Origin: Ancistrus triradiatus
Taxonomy: Eukaryota; Chordata; Actinopteri; Siluriformes; Loricariidae
Direction of reading: 5' to 3'
NCBI GenBank assembly: GCA_025084515.1
Contig: JAJAGP010001483.1
Coordinates: 81,001-145,000 of the forward strand
Length of the DNA: 64,000 nucleotides
The notes beneath the pieces are model-generated. The model ran no database searches. It was not told the DNA's origin and saw nothing but the letters and a program-made list of their open reading frames with translations. The position numbers were made by a program, and so were the translations under genes. Each line of letters begins with the position of its first letter. Position 1 is the first letter of the stretch. Positions 44,386 through 55,199 of this stretch are shown piece after piece.

Positions 44386-45062
44386 TATTTATTTACACCA
44401 TTAAATCCCTCGTTGTCACTCGATTTCATTCGAGCGAACTACAGATACAACAGACAGACATTGCTGGATATTAGTCAACACAGTACAAGTATTATTTTGG
44501 AGCGATGCCAGTGCCGTGACCGTAAAAAAAGGCAAGGTAAGCGTGGAGGTTTGCGTGCCAATCTAAGGCTAAAACTGCACCGACCAGCACTTCCTAGCAT
44601 ATTCTTTGCCAATGTGCGGTCCCTGGCAAACAAAATGTACAAACTAAAAATCTGGACAGTGCAGGCTCATGGACTGCAATCATGATTTTTTTCAGAAACA
44701 CAGCTAAACAGTGGGTTCATAAACAGAGTGGTGGAACTGGAAGGGCATGCTATCTTCAGAGCTGATAAATTGGCAACAGCTTCGGGTAAGAGAGGTGTTT
44801 TCGTTTGCATTTATGTAAACAAAACATGGTGCACTGACTCTGTCGTAGCTAATACCCACTGCTCCGCTGATGTGGAATACCTGATTGTAAAGTGCAGACC
44901 CTTCTACCTCCCACGAGAGTTTACCTGCATTTTTGCTATTGCAGTTTATGTACCTCCGGATGCTAATGCGACCATGGCTATGAAAGACCTGCGCGCTGCT
45001 GTTGGCAAACTACAAACGGAATACATGGATGGAGCCTTTATTGTTGCTGGCGACTTTAATAA

Positions 45063-46156
45063 TACAAAAAAAAATAAAAGGAACACTCAAATAACACATC
45101 CTAGATCTGAATGAATGAAATATTCTCATTGAATACTTTGTTCTGTACAAAGTTGAATGTGCTGACAACAAAATCACACAAAAATCATCAATGGAAATCA
45201 AACTTATTAACCAATGGAGGCCTGGATTTGAAGTCACACACGAAATTACAGGCTGATCCAACTTTGATGTAATGTCCTTAAAACAAGTCAAAATGAGGCT
45301 CAGTATTGTGTGTGGCCTCCACGTGCCTGTATGAACTCCCTACAACGCCTGGGCATGCTCCTGATGAGGTGGCGGATGGTCTCCTGAGGGATCTCCTCCC
45401 AGACCTGGACTAAAGCATCTGCCAACTCCTGGATAGTCTATGGTGCAACGTGACGTTGGTGGATGGAGCGAGACATGATGTCCCAGATATGCTCTGGGGA
45501 ACGGGCGGGCCAGTCCATAGCTTCAATGCCTTCATTTTGCAGGAACTGCTGACACACTCCAGCCACGAGGTCTAGCATGGTCTTCCATTAGGAGGAACCC
45601 AGGGCCAACCGCACCAGCATATGGTCTCACGGGGTTCGAGGATCTCATCTCGGTACCTAATGGCAGTCAGGCTACCTCTGGCGAGCACATGGAGGGCTGT
45701 GCAGCCTCCAAAGAAATGCCACCCCACATCATTACTGACCCACTGCCAAGTCGCTCATGCTGAAGGATGTTGCAGGCAGCAGATCGCTCTCCATGGCGTC
45801 TCCAGACATGGATGAGCTGCACTACCTGAGCCACTTGTGTGGGTTGTAGAGTCCGTCTCATGCTACCACGAGTGTGAAAGCACCAAAAACATTCAAAAGT
45901 GACCAAAACATCAGCCAGAAAGCATAGGTACTGAGAAGTGGTCTGTGGTCCCCACCTCCAGAACCACTCCTTTATTGAGTGTGTCTTGCTAATTGCCAAT
46001 AATTACCACCTGTTGTCTTTTCCATTTGCATAACAGCATGTGAAACTGATTGTCAATAAGTGTAGCTTCCTAAGTGGACAGTTTGATTTCACAGAAGTTT
46101 GATTTACTTTTAGTTATATTGTGTTAAGTGTTCCCTTTATTTTTTTGAGCAGTGTA
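45063..46156 (-). mobile_element. Tc1/mariner-type transposon with internal deletion
   Basis: The right end CCCTTTATTTTTTTGAGCAGTG with TA (46155-46156) and the left end (TA at 45063-45064, AAAAATAAAAGGAACACTC) are inverted, with a few outer bases lost on the left. The minus strand carries pieces of a transposase: MSRSIHQRHVAPQ-like text near 45470, ERSAACNILQHERLGSGSVMMWGG at 45700-45780 (broken by deletions), and TRGSMRRTLQPTQVAQVVQLIH near 45830-45880. The middle of the gene is missing. It interrupts the LINE between GDFN and the next endonuclease block. Confidence 0.85.
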
Positions 46157-46171
46157 GTAATTTGAGATCTG
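46154..46171. repeat. 18-bp target-site duplication, left copy
   Basis: GTAGTAATTTGAGATCTG, identical to 46259-46276. The first bases (GTA) are the end of the mariner at 45063-46156, the rest is LINE sequence. Confidence 0.92.
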
Positions 46172-46229
46172 AAACGTTTAACTCGCTGTGGTGACCCCTG
46201 ATAAAGGGAGAAGCCGAAAGAAGAAGAAG

Positions 46230-46258
<29 letters not shown>
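46172..46258 (+). mobile_element. 5'-truncated RTE-like LINE tail
   Basis: 87 bp identical in layout to the 3' end of the element at 32832-35616 (AAACGTTTAACT, CTGTGGTGACCCCTGATAAA, CCGAAAG and a GAA-repeat tail). Flanked by the 18-bp duplication. The GAA tail (about 46218-46258) is a microsatellite in its own right. Confidence 0.92.
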
Positions 46259-46261
<3 letters not shown>

Positions 46262-46276
46262 GTAATTTGAGATCTG
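46259..46276. repeat. 18-bp target-site duplication, right copy
   Basis: Exact repeat of 46154-46171; after it the interrupted LINE resumes with GACTCCCAAAG. Confidence 0.92.
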
Positions 46277-47164
46277 GACTCCCAAAGTTTTCTCATAATG
46301 TGTTCTGTACCACAAGGGGACAAAGAACTTTGGACCATGTCTACACCAGCGTAGCTGACGCTTACAAAGCCACCCCCCTCCCCCACCTGGGACACTCAGA
46401 CCATCTCTCTTTGTTCCTATTTCTCAAATATATGCCAGTCATCAAAAGTGCGAGGCCTACAACGAGGGTAGTTCAGATCTGGTCGGAATGTGCTGACTCA
46501 CCTCTCCAGTACCAATTCCAGCACACAGACTGGAGCCAGTTCTCTTCCCAAGCCACCACGGATCATAATATAAATATTGACTCTTATACAAGCTCTTTCT
46601 TGTCAACACCTGTGTAGACAGTGAAACCACTCACAAAAAAAATTAAAATATTCCCAATCAGAAGCCCTGCATGAACGGAGAGGTTCGCCTTCTGCTCAAA
46701 GCACACGATACAGCATTCAGGTCTGGAGACCAGAAGGCTTAGTGTGGCAAGGGCCAACCTGAAAAAGAGAATCGTCAGGGCCAAACACACTTACAAGCTG
46801 CGGATTGAGGAACACTTCCATTCGTATGACCCTCGGCGTATGTGGCAAGGCATACAGTCAATAACCAACTTCAAACCACCCCCCACCCCCCACCAACAAT
46901 GCCTCAAAACCTGATGAGCTCAATCACTTCTATGCTCGCTTCAACACCGATAATAAGCCAAAGAACAAAGCCGTTCTTCCTGCACATGAGCAGCCACTCA
47001 CTCTCCACCAAGGAGGTCTACCGCATGCTGAGAAAAGTGAATGCACAGAAAGAAGCTGGCCCTGATGGAGTGCCTGGACGTGTGGTCAAAGCCTGTCACT
47101 GGCTCAGGCAGTTGTTCCAACAAGCTTCAAAACAGCAAGCATAGTGCCAGTGCCAAAGGACTTG

Positions 47165-47910
47165 GACATGCTTCAAACGTGTAATAGCCTATTCCAGATG
47201 CCTCCGAGCCCAGAGAAGTTGATGCCACTTCTAAACATGGTTAACAAAAGGCTTCTACGTTTAAAGTAGCATCTGTGAATGTAACTATATTGTAGTGCTT
47301 GACAAAGGCTTGCCAAAGTAATCCCTTGCCCATTAGGTATTGATGAATGACAGGTCTTGATGCAGTGCCATCACAGGGATTGAAGACAGTGTTCAGTTTA
47401 GGATTGCACTCTTGCCTTTTACAGAATGAAATTCTTCCATACCTCTTGAATTATTTAATGACATTATGCACTGTAGAGGCTGAAATATGAAAATGCATAT
47501 CAATCCTTCTTTGAATGACTTTTGTTAAACATTCCAATAACTTTCTCCTGTATTTGGAGTGAGATAAACAGATGAAAGATCCTGTCATCAAAGGCCTTAC
47601 TTTGCAGTGGACACTGCTTTTGAACTAAATCATGATTATAACCGCCTATTGACATCACCCGTTTGAAATCACAATTTTATTTCATTTTTTTTGTTGTTAT
47701 TGTTGTTGTTTTTAACCTTAATGTGTTGCAGACATGAAATGCAAGAATGGATGTTTATTAACAAATGAATGGGAGTTGGGCAGACAACACGTGAAATATC
47801 TTGAGATCTTACAGTCTCCAATGAAATAAAAGTAATTGTAAATAACAACTTTATTTTTGCATTTTCCATACTGTCCCAACTTTTTCTGAGATTTTGTTGA
47901 ACATGCCTTT
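47165..47910 (-). mobile_element. Tc1/mariner-type relic
   Basis: The minus strand has pieces of a degenerate transposon, with GATGCCTCCGAGCCCAGAG, GTTGATGCCACTTCT and TGTGAATGTAACTATATTG near the left and the terminal TTTTTGCATTTTCCATACTG with TCCCAACTTTTTCTGAG at the right (47862-47890). A diverged part of it recurs at 60022-60180, and the terminus recurs at 38290-38340 and 13555-13580. No useful reading frame. Confidence 0.65.
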
Positions 47911-48277
47911 ACCATTACTAGATCACCAGTGAAATCATATCTCTGGATTCCAATTATGCATTTATTTATTATTTATCCGAATTTCTACCGAAATCTTCCT
48001 TTAAGTCATCATTTAGAAGGAACAGCAAAACACACAAATTTGACGAGCTTTGATGGGGTGGGTATTGGAAAGAACCTCACAATACGATACACATCATGAT
48101 ACATCGATCACGATACGATTATATCATGACACATTGCGATATTTCACATAGTTTACTGAAAATATAAACACAGCTGAAATACAAGTTATGGTGTACAATC
48201 TGAGTCATCTTAATACATCACACTGATAATTCAACAGGCAAATTGAGTCAAAACACTGTTCTGTGACATCTACATGG
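47911..48277. other. Non-coding DNA with an hAT-like ATCGAT-rich stretch
   Basis: 48075-48140 contains CACAATACGATACACATCATG, ATACATCGATCACG and ATACGATTATAT, reminiscent of the palindromic CGATACGATA-type ends of a fish DNA transposon. No gene. Confidence 0.35.
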
Positions 48278-48412
48278 GTCACACCAGATACTGAAAGCAA
48301 AGGTTCACATACTTTTGCCACTCACTAATGTGTCATATTGGATCATCTTCCTCAATAAATAAATGACCAAGTGTATTAGTTTTGTCTCATTTGTTACTCT
48401 GGATGTTTTAGA
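48278..48412 (+). mobile_element. Tc1 3'-end fragment
   Basis: From TCACACCAGATACTGAAAGC (last codons of the transposase) through CACTCACTAATGTGTCATA to TTTTGTCTCATTTGTTA, in plus orientation. The outermost end is missing. Confidence 0.82.
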
Positions 48413-48822
48413 TAGACTGATGTTGTGCTGTGTGATGTTCATTAGGCCTTGTTCTTCAGTGAACAGGCCTGATGGTATCACCAACATCAGTTCATCCTGT
48501 TTTAGGGTGAGGAGTGAGAGTTAAAGGCACTGTAGCATCACTGCCAGTTGGAAAATACAGTTCTTCAGTCTCCTCCTCCTGCTCTTCTATTGCATGAATT
48601 GATAGCTGTTGTGATCTCATTCACTGACTTGTTCAGTTTAGATTCCTTCTCTCAAACCTACCACTGGAGTTTGGGCAGCATATGCCAAGCCGCTACTCCC
48701 TCTTGTTCTGCCTCTTGGATCACTGAAGTTGGGCTACGCTCGATAATCCAACTTCTGAGCTTTGAGGTTCTGAGTTTCAGGTACTGTTCAGGATGGTATT
48801 TCCCATTTCTTCTTTAGTGATG
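48413..48822. other. Non-coding DNA between two Tc1 ends, no gene recognised
   Basis: An 89-aa plus-strand open frame (48548-48817) has no domain. No repeat family recognised. Confidence 0.45.
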
Positions 48823-48938
48823 GGTCACACCAGATACTGAAAGCAAAGGTTCACATACTTTTGCCACTCACTAATATGTAATAATTAATAAATAATAAAA
48901 AATTCTAAAGGGTTCACAAACTTTCAAGCACCACTGTA
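48823..48938 (+). mobile_element. Tc1 3'-end fragment with outer terminus
   Basis: Starts with the same TCACACCAGATACTGAAAGC as 48278 and ends at CTTTCAAGCACCACTG with TA (48937-48938); about 100 bp between are deleted. Same family as 2381-3821. See the finding on the duplicated head. Confidence 0.85.
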
Positions 48939-49203
48939 TATAAGGCATTTCACTAATTCAAATGTCATGAATAATTCTCTCAGTGACCTTAAAAGACAAA
49001 ATCTGTCTGATCTCTGCAATATTTCTTAGATAGAAAGATAGATAGATAGATAGATACTTTATTAATCCCGAAGGAAATTGAGGCCTCAGTAGCAACTTAC
49101 ATCAATCAAAGTCAAAGAGTAAGTAATAGTGCACACTACAAAGATTTACATTATACATACAGTAAGATAAATTATAAAATGAATTAAAAGTTACATTCAG
49201 TCC

Positions 49204-50334
49204 TCAGTTCCTCCTCGCCCCCCTTTGTGTAGAGTTAAAGAGCCTAATGGCTCTGGGAACAAATGATTTCCTGAGTCTTGTAGAGCAACTCTGTGACAGT
49301 AGTCTGCCACTAAACACAATTCTCTGTTGCAGAGGATGTTTTTGATTGTCCATAATGGAAAGCACTTTGTTCAGAGTCCTTTTCTCTGTTACAGTTACAA
49401 GTGAATCCAGCTCTATTCCGACTACTTTTCCAGCTTTCCTGACCAGTTTATCCAGCCGTGTGGCATCCCTCTTCTTAATGCTGCCTCCCCAGCACACCAC
49501 ACTATAGAAGAGAGTGCTAGCATCCACAGATTGATAAAACATCTGCAGGAGTGTCCTACCTATGCTGAAGGACCCCAGCCTTCTCAGGAAAAAAAGCTGT
49601 CTTTGTATCTTCTTGTATATATTGTCCGTGCTTTCAGACAAGTCCAGTTGATCATCCAGCTGCAGACCAAGGTACTTGTAGGTCCTTACTAACTCCACAT
49701 TAGACTCCTTAATAGAGACCGGCTGCAAGGGATGCCCAGATCTACGAAAGTCCACCACCATCTCTTTAGTTTTCGAATAATTTAACTTTAGATGGTTCAA
49801 CTGGCACCAAAGCAACAAAGTCATCCACCAGTTCCTATACTCCTCCTCCTGTCCATCCCGTACACACCCAATAATAACAGTGTTGTCAGAAAACTTTTGC
49901 ATGTGGCAAGTCTCTGAGTTGTAATTAAAGTCCGATGTGTATATTGTAAACAGGAAGGGCGACAGCACAGTCCCCTGTGGTGCTCCAGTGCTGCTAACCA
50001 CAGTCTCTGAAGTACAATCCCTCAGTCTGACATACTGTGGTCGGCCAGTTAGGTAGTCTGTGATCCATGTTATCAGGTATGGGTCCACTTGCATCCTGGT
50101 CAGTTTATCCCTTAGTAGGAGGGGCTGGATTGTGTTGAAGGCACTGGAGAAATAAAAAAACATGATTCTTACAGTGCAGTTCCCCTTGTCCAGGTGGTAG
50201 TATGCCCGATGAAGAAAGTAGAGGACAGCATCTTCTACACCCACCTTCTCCTGATAGGAGAACTGTAGATGGTCCACAGCATGCTTAACCTGGGGTCTGA
50301 TGAGGTGTAGGAGTAGCCTTTCCATAGTCTTCAT
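49204..50334 (-). pseudogene. LINE reverse transcriptase, long open frame with lost catalytic residues
   Basis: 376 codons open on the minus strand. RT motifs in order: IRPQVKHAVDHLQFSYQ (start), MFFYFSSAFNTIQP (motif A), GAPQGTVLSPFLFTIY (motif B), HMQKFSDNTVII (motif C), LKLNYSKTKEMVVDFRR and YKYLGLQLDDQLDLS, then a C-terminal region through LFYSVVCWGGSIKKRD. Motif A has FYFSSAF where the family has FDFSSAF, losing one catalytic Asp, and motif C has SDN instead of SDD. RT activity should therefore be dead although the frame survives. The upstream part of the RT continues in 50375-50808 with frameshifts. Confidence 0.9.
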
Positions 50335-50799
50335 TATGTGCGAGGTTAGTGCAACAGGCCTAAAGTCATTTAGCTCAGTGGGACGTCCAGATTGGGCCTG
50401 CAGCTTTCCTTGTGTGAAGTATTTTTAGTTGACCCTTAACCTGATCTGCAGTGATGTAAGGGTGAGACGAAGGAAGGGTGCTGACGACTTGGTCTGAAGT
50501 GCTGGTGCATAGAATGTGTGAAGAAGGTATTGAAGAGGCTGTGGTGTCTGTGCAGATAGCCTGGTGGAGGTGAGTGTGGGTTTGCATATGAGGTGGTGTG
50601 GAGTTAACAGCTGGACCGGCGTGAACAGTAGAAGTCGCAGGATCCTGGTGGGGGAGGTTATGGGTGTGATGTCGTGGTAGTCAGGAACAGTTAGTGCTGG
50701 AACAGTAGAGTCAAAACAGTTATAGAAGATGTTGAATTCGTTTGCCCTCTCCATGTTTCCATCTACTGTGCTGTTCCTCCTCTGCTTACAGCCTGTGAT

Positions 50800-52102
50800 G
50801 GTATTCATTCCATCCCATACCTCCCTGATGTTATCTCCTGCAACTTTTGTTCAACCTTCCTCCCATATGCTCCTTTTGCCTCTTGTAAGCATACTTTTAG
50901 TTCCCTCTGTACGTTCCTCAGCTCCTCCTGGTTCTTGTCTTTGAAGGCCCTCTTTTTTTTATTTAGAAGACCCTTGAACTTGCTGGTAATCCAGGGCTTG
51001 TTGTTGGCGAAACAGCACACAGTTTTCGTGGGAACATATAAGTCCATGCAAAAGTCCATGTAATCTGTGTCATGTAAACCTCACCATGTGGTTCCTGCAG
51101 CACACTCCAGTCAGTGGATGCAAAACAGTATCTAAGAGCCTCCTCTGCTTCTGCAGTCCATTTCCTGAAGGTTCGTGCAGTTGGTGGTTGTCTTTGGACA
51201 AGGGGCTTGTAGTGAGGTTGTAGATAGACCAGGTTGTGATCTGATTTCCCCAAAGGGGGCAGTGGTGTGGCGGTGTATGCATCCTTAATGTTACTGTAGA
51301 AGAGGTCGATTGTTCTGTTTTTCCTGGTCGGACAGTCTACATACTGATGAAAAGCAGTGAGTGTAGAGTCCAGATTAACGTGATTAAAATCACCAGATAT
51401 GAAAATGAAAGCGTCCGGGTGTTGTGTCTGAAGCCTCGCGATGGTAGTGTGGATGACATCACACGCTGTCTCTGCGTCTGCCCGTGGAGGAATGTAAACG
51501 CAGACAGCAATGGCGTGGGAAAACTCCCTGGGCACATAATAGGGTCGCATACTCACCGCTAGCAGTTCAATGTCCCTACAGCAGATCGTCTTCTTCACAG
51601 TTACATGCCCAGGGTTGCACTATTTAATATTAATAAAAAGCGAAAGTCCCCCACCTTTGCTTTTGCCGCTGAGTTTGTTATTCCTGTCCGCTCTCACGGT
51701 GGTGAAGCCGGTTATATCCACGTTGGCATCGGGAGTGTTGCCGGTTAGCCACGTTTCCGTAAAACAATAAAGACTGCATTCATGGTATATCCTCCGATTT
51801 CTCACCAAAGCCGCAAGCTCGTCCGTCTTGGTTACCAGCGAGTTCACATTTCCCATAACCACAGAAGAAACAGATGGTTTATATCTTCTGCGCCTTTCCA
51901 ATCGTTTAGCTTTTAGCTTAGCACCGGCTCTGCATCCTCTGTATTTGCGCTCGAGTTCCTCCGGGATGGGGTGCGTTATGCCGAAGCGCCCCATTGTCCG
52001 AAGTTCCAGTAGGTCATCCCTCGAGTACACAAAGTTTGTACCACTAGCATGAATAAAATTAAACTCCATATCCATAGGATACACAAAGACAAAACTAAAC
52101 AC
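50800..52102 (-). pseudogene. LINE endonuclease part
   Basis: Two overlapping frames. The first (51620-52102) starts with a lead and then KTDELAALVRN, CFTETWLTGN (the catalytic ETW) and KSKGGGLSLFIN. The second (50963-51598) goes on with MRPYYVPREFSHA, VCVYIPPRAD, FISGDFNHVNLD (GDFNH motif), RTIDLFYSNIKDAY, LGKSDHNLVYLQP (SDH triad part) and WTAEAEEALRYCF. Catalytic residues of the endonuclease are all present, but a frame break lies between the two frames near 51600, and a second one follows near 51000. Confidence 0.88.
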
Positions 52103-52204
52103 ACACTAAAACGTGTAAAAAACAGACCGAAAAGAAAAGTACCGCTACACAGAGCTACTGAGCAGGCTGCCACTCGCTGCGGCACCGGAAGCAACTTTAT
52201 GGAA

Positions 52205-53130
52205 AAAAATAGGACTGAATAAGTTTCTCAATGCGCACTGAAAATTGTAACTGATGATCAGACACCACCCAGGTTTCTAGAAAAAAAAAAGCATTAGCTC
52301 TTGATGTGAATGAACCAAGAGCCACCTGCAAATCCGTATGAATGTTGTTGAGACCAATAGCCAGAACCCCGCTTTTATCCTCGTTCAACTTAGCTGCAAT
52401 TCATCCAGGCCTTACTAGCGTCAATGCACTGATTTAAATTAGCTACTCTATTGAAATCATTTCAATTAAAACAGAATTACAGCTGTGTGTCATCCGCATT
52501 AAAATGGAAGGGAATATTAAACCGTCTAATTAAAGCTCCACAAGGAAGCATGAAATTAAAGTAGAGGCAAGTACAGAATCCTGGGGAACCCCACATATCA
52601 GATCAGCTACTGAAGACATCTCATTCCCAGTAAACACTGAACATTTTATGTTCGACAGATAAGACGAAACCAAATCTAGTGCAGTTCCTGATATGCCAAC
52701 GCCTGGTTAAGGCATCATGATGCACCATATCAAAGGCTGTACTAACATCAAGCAGAACCAAAAGAGATACCTCCCTGGAGTCAGAGTGCAATAAAATACC
52801 ACTTAAAATTCTCACTACAGCTGTTTGTGTGATGCTTTTGGCAAAAACCCGATTTAATCTATTAAAAAATGCTGTTTGCCAAGTTGATCTGAAACCACCT
52901 TCTGCCATGGTTTTGAGACAAAGGGAAGTTGAGAGATCGCTTTAAAACTTGAACAATCATTTCCCAGTTGAGGCCTGGTTTCTTAAGAGGAGCCTGCACT
53001 CTGGCCACTTTAAAATAATCAGGATCACACCCTGATTGCAAAACTTTAAGAAAGTTGGGAGGAAAAACATCATAGGGACTTGAAGTGCCTCACAGCCTCC
53101 ACCAACTCATTCAGGGAGTTTGGTGGGATC
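52205..53130 (-). mobile_element. Old L2-like LINE relic
   Basis: On the minus strand: DYFKVARVQAPLKKPGL (52960-53020), then SLLVLLDVSTAFDMVHHDAL (motif A with its Asp, about 52735) and further diverged RT pieces. Many small deletions. Antisense of the rest reaches about 52205, where the 5' end of the next LINE lies. Both ends are gone. Confidence 0.7.
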
Positions 53131-54040
53131 GATTTAAAATATCCTTATTAGAGCAAGTGGAAGAACCTCCAGGCAGAAATGGAATAGTAAGCTTATCCAT
53201 GAAAAACTCAATCCATTGTTAGGAACACTGTTCAGTTTAACACCATTTACACGAGAATCAATAGTAGAAAATTAAAAGCTTGGATTATGCTTATTAGCCG
53301 TGATTAAATAATTAAAACATGCAGGTCCTGCATCCCTATGAACCTGAAGCTAAGACCATTTCCATTTAAGCTCTGTCTGTAATCTCTTTTCAAATGCACA
53401 TCAACACCATGTAACCAAGGACAGGGATTATTTAATGGTTTTGATCTTAATCGATTGTCATGATGGGTCCTGGCCACTGACATCACCCGTTACAGCACAT
53501 CACTCACAGTTTGGCATCATGTATTTCACTTGGAACATGAAAGGTTGTAGTGACAATTGCAACCTTCTAGCCACAATAAGAAAAATATTCTCCACAAACA
53601 CAGGAAGCTCAGTTACTTCTCTGTTTACGAGTGAGCAGCTCATAATATCATAGGACACAATCTGCAATGCTTGAGGGGGTGAAAGGAAACGGCAAAAAGA
53701 CCTGCAGAATCTCTGGAACTTACTACAGCCTATGTTCAGTGTCCACACACAAGGACACGTACAGAAAAGGACACGTATCCACTGCAATGCTCAATGATCA
53801 GTTTCAAGTGTGAAGTCCGTTCCTATTAAATAGGAAGTGCTGCGTTTTGACGAAAAGTTTGGAATAATTCACTCAGGTGTTGTATCTCTGTAATGTTACT
53901 TAGGTTTACTGGTGCTACTGAAGGCAGGTGTTGGTGTTCGCCTTTTTTTATGAATCTTTGAGATTCCTCAGTATTTTTAGGAGGAGACTGAAGGAGGCCT
54001 CTCACTGGAAACAGTCTCTGTATGAAATTATAGTGAAATT
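53131..54040. other. Unassigned DNA, possibly continuing the old LINE
   Basis: A 95-aa minus-strand frame (53500-53787) may be part of the same L2-like relic, because it lies upstream of the RT in the right orientation, but I cannot recognise a domain in it. Confidence 0.35.
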
Positions 54041-54063
54041 ATATATTCTGTTTTGTCTTTCAG

Positions 54064-54146
54064 ACTCAAATGGCGTTTACTCCTTCAGTACCGCCATCCT
54101 TGTGAGCAACTGTTTCCTCCTGTGGTTCACCACTGCCACCAGTTAG
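54064..54146 (+). CDS. Candidate terminal coding exon with GPI-anchor-like tail (tentative)
   Basis: A polypyrimidine stretch and acceptor (TTCTGTTTTGTCTTTCAG, 54046-54063) are followed by 27 codons ending in TAG (54144-54146), in phase 2: SNGVYSFSTAILVSNCF and LLWFTTATS. The small residues Ser-Asn-Gly and the hydrophobic end are like a GPI-attachment signal or a C-terminal transmembrane helix. A polyadenylation signal AATAAA lies at 54235-54240. I do not recognise the protein, find no upstream exon on this strand, and the region is inside what I take for an hcrtr2 intron. It could be chance. Confidence 0.2.
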
Positions 54147-54234
54147 GTGCACTGTCGTCACCCAGTGTAGGGTATACCAATGTCACCTTATGTGAGAGGC
54201 CTTGAGCAAGATTAGAGCTTCGAGTTCCCCTTCA

Positions 54235-54240
54235 AATAAA
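54235..54240 (+). promoter_or_regulatory. AATAAA polyadenylation-like signal
   Basis: AATAAA about 90 bp after the TAG of the candidate terminal exon. Such hexamers are frequent by chance in AT-rich DNA. Confidence 0.2.
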
Positions 54241-54825
54241 GTGCCACATGCATCCATGTAAGTTCAAGGGCTTTTAGCTGTTTATTTAGAGGTAGGCAGT
54301 CATTAAAATTTATAGACAGCTTTAAGCACATCTGGTATAATAGGTGACCCCATTAGCACCCCAAGCTAATATCCAGCAGTCACCCGTCACATCAACTTAA
54401 CCAGCAGTCGTCATGCACACAAATGAGTCTGGTAGCCACAAGGCGCTGGGTAATGGTAGTAACATGCTGAGCAGACTAAGGATGAAGGAATATATTTCGA
54501 TTGCACATTTTAGTCACCACTTAAATGTTCACACTTTTTTTTGGTTTGGGATTAAAGTGAATGGGACACATACTTTGATCTGATCTTTGATGGTGGTCTC
54601 GTAGGTGGGCGAACATGTTTGATGTATTGCCTCCTTAAGTAGCCATTCTGTGTACACATTTCCTGCAAATTATATATCTATGTACAATGACAACCCTGCG
54701 TTCATTTTGTAGGTATCCAAAGTAATCCCGCACTGCTGATTACTTTTTTTTAGAGGGATGGAGATTGGTTAAATTCTTCAATTCTGTCTGCCATTTCTCC
54801 TCTGTATATGTTTGAGTGTGGCATC
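54241..54825. other. Non-coding DNA, no gene recognised
   Basis: No domain or repeat recognised. Moderately AT-rich. Confidence 0.45.
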
Positions 54826-55020
54826 CCCAACATGCTGCCATCACAGCAGTGGGAATTACATCTGCCAAAGGCACTGACAAAACCACAAACAATGAACTGC
54901 TGGCTGTCCAAGCGGTGCTCTGAAAACAACCTGGGCTTTATAGACAATTGGACAACCTTTGAGGGTAAGCCTGGCCTTTCAGGATGGGATGGTGTCGAAC
55001 CCACTTGAGAGGGTGTTGCT
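54826..55020 (+). pseudogene. L2 ORF1 esterase-like (SGNH) C-terminal remnant
   Basis: NCWLSKRCSENNLGFIDNWT and TFEGKPGLSGWDGVEPT resemble the end of the SGNH/GDSL-type esterase domain known from CR1 and L2 ORF1 proteins, in which a DGxHP block supplies the catalytic Asp and His. Here it reads DGVEP, so the His has become Glu. A stop comes directly after PT. The role of this esterase in retrotransposition is not well understood. Confidence 0.65.
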
Positions 55021-55199
55021 CTCATCTCCTGCAACATTACCAATAGTCTGAAGGCCAGATTGGTTAAGGGCTGACTATCCAGAGCAGGGGTCAGGCAGCA
55101 GACAGTCAAGCTTAACCAACTGTCTACTGTTAGCCATGCACCATCATCTAGAACTCACATTATTGAAACTGTGTCTGTTACCTGCATTTGTCTTAAACG

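Larger units (their letters stand above)
44500..47130 (+). pseudogene. LINE apurinic-type endonuclease pseudogene
   Basis: First half: IFFANVRSLANKMYK, FRADKLATASGKRGG-like, VNKTWCTDSV, CRPFYLPREFTC and VAGDFNN (the catalytic GDFN). After the interruptions: QRTLDHVYTSVADAYK and LGHSDHLSLFL, with the SDH active-site triad part. The last part AQKEAGPDGVPGRVVKACH is the usual RT entry (KAxGPDGVPG). A stop follows ALCFTETWL-like text early on: the region 44686-44727 has TGA before FSETQLN. It would have nicked target DNA during retrotransposition; now inactive. Confidence 0.82.
44386..47150 (+). mobile_element. Rex1/CR1-group-like LINE, split and truncated
   Basis: A LINE on the plus strand broken into 44386-45062 and 46277-47150 by a mariner and an RTE tail. 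The coding part begins with RGKRGGLRAN-like text, LHRPALPSIFFANVRSLANK (start of the endonuclease) and goes on to the RT entry block. It stops before the catalytic RT motifs, so the 3' half is missing. Family assignment is by style of the protein and is not firm. Confidence 0.8.
49028..52193 (-). mobile_element. Rex1/CR1-group-like LINE, nearly full length, inactive
   Basis: About 3.2 kb on the minus strand. The 3' end (plus coordinates 49028-49060) has AATAAAGTATC followed by TATC tetranucleotide repeats. The 5' end near 52193 has GGTGCCGCAGCGAGTGGCAGC, a 5'-UTR-like start also typical of fish LINEs in my experience. Coding order: N-terminal region, endonuclease, reverse transcriptase. The coding sequence is broken between the two enzyme parts. 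Confidence 0.88.

Noticed and set aside
54750..55109. 119-codon minus-strand frame
   Set aside because: Antisense of the L2 ORF1 remnant; no domain.
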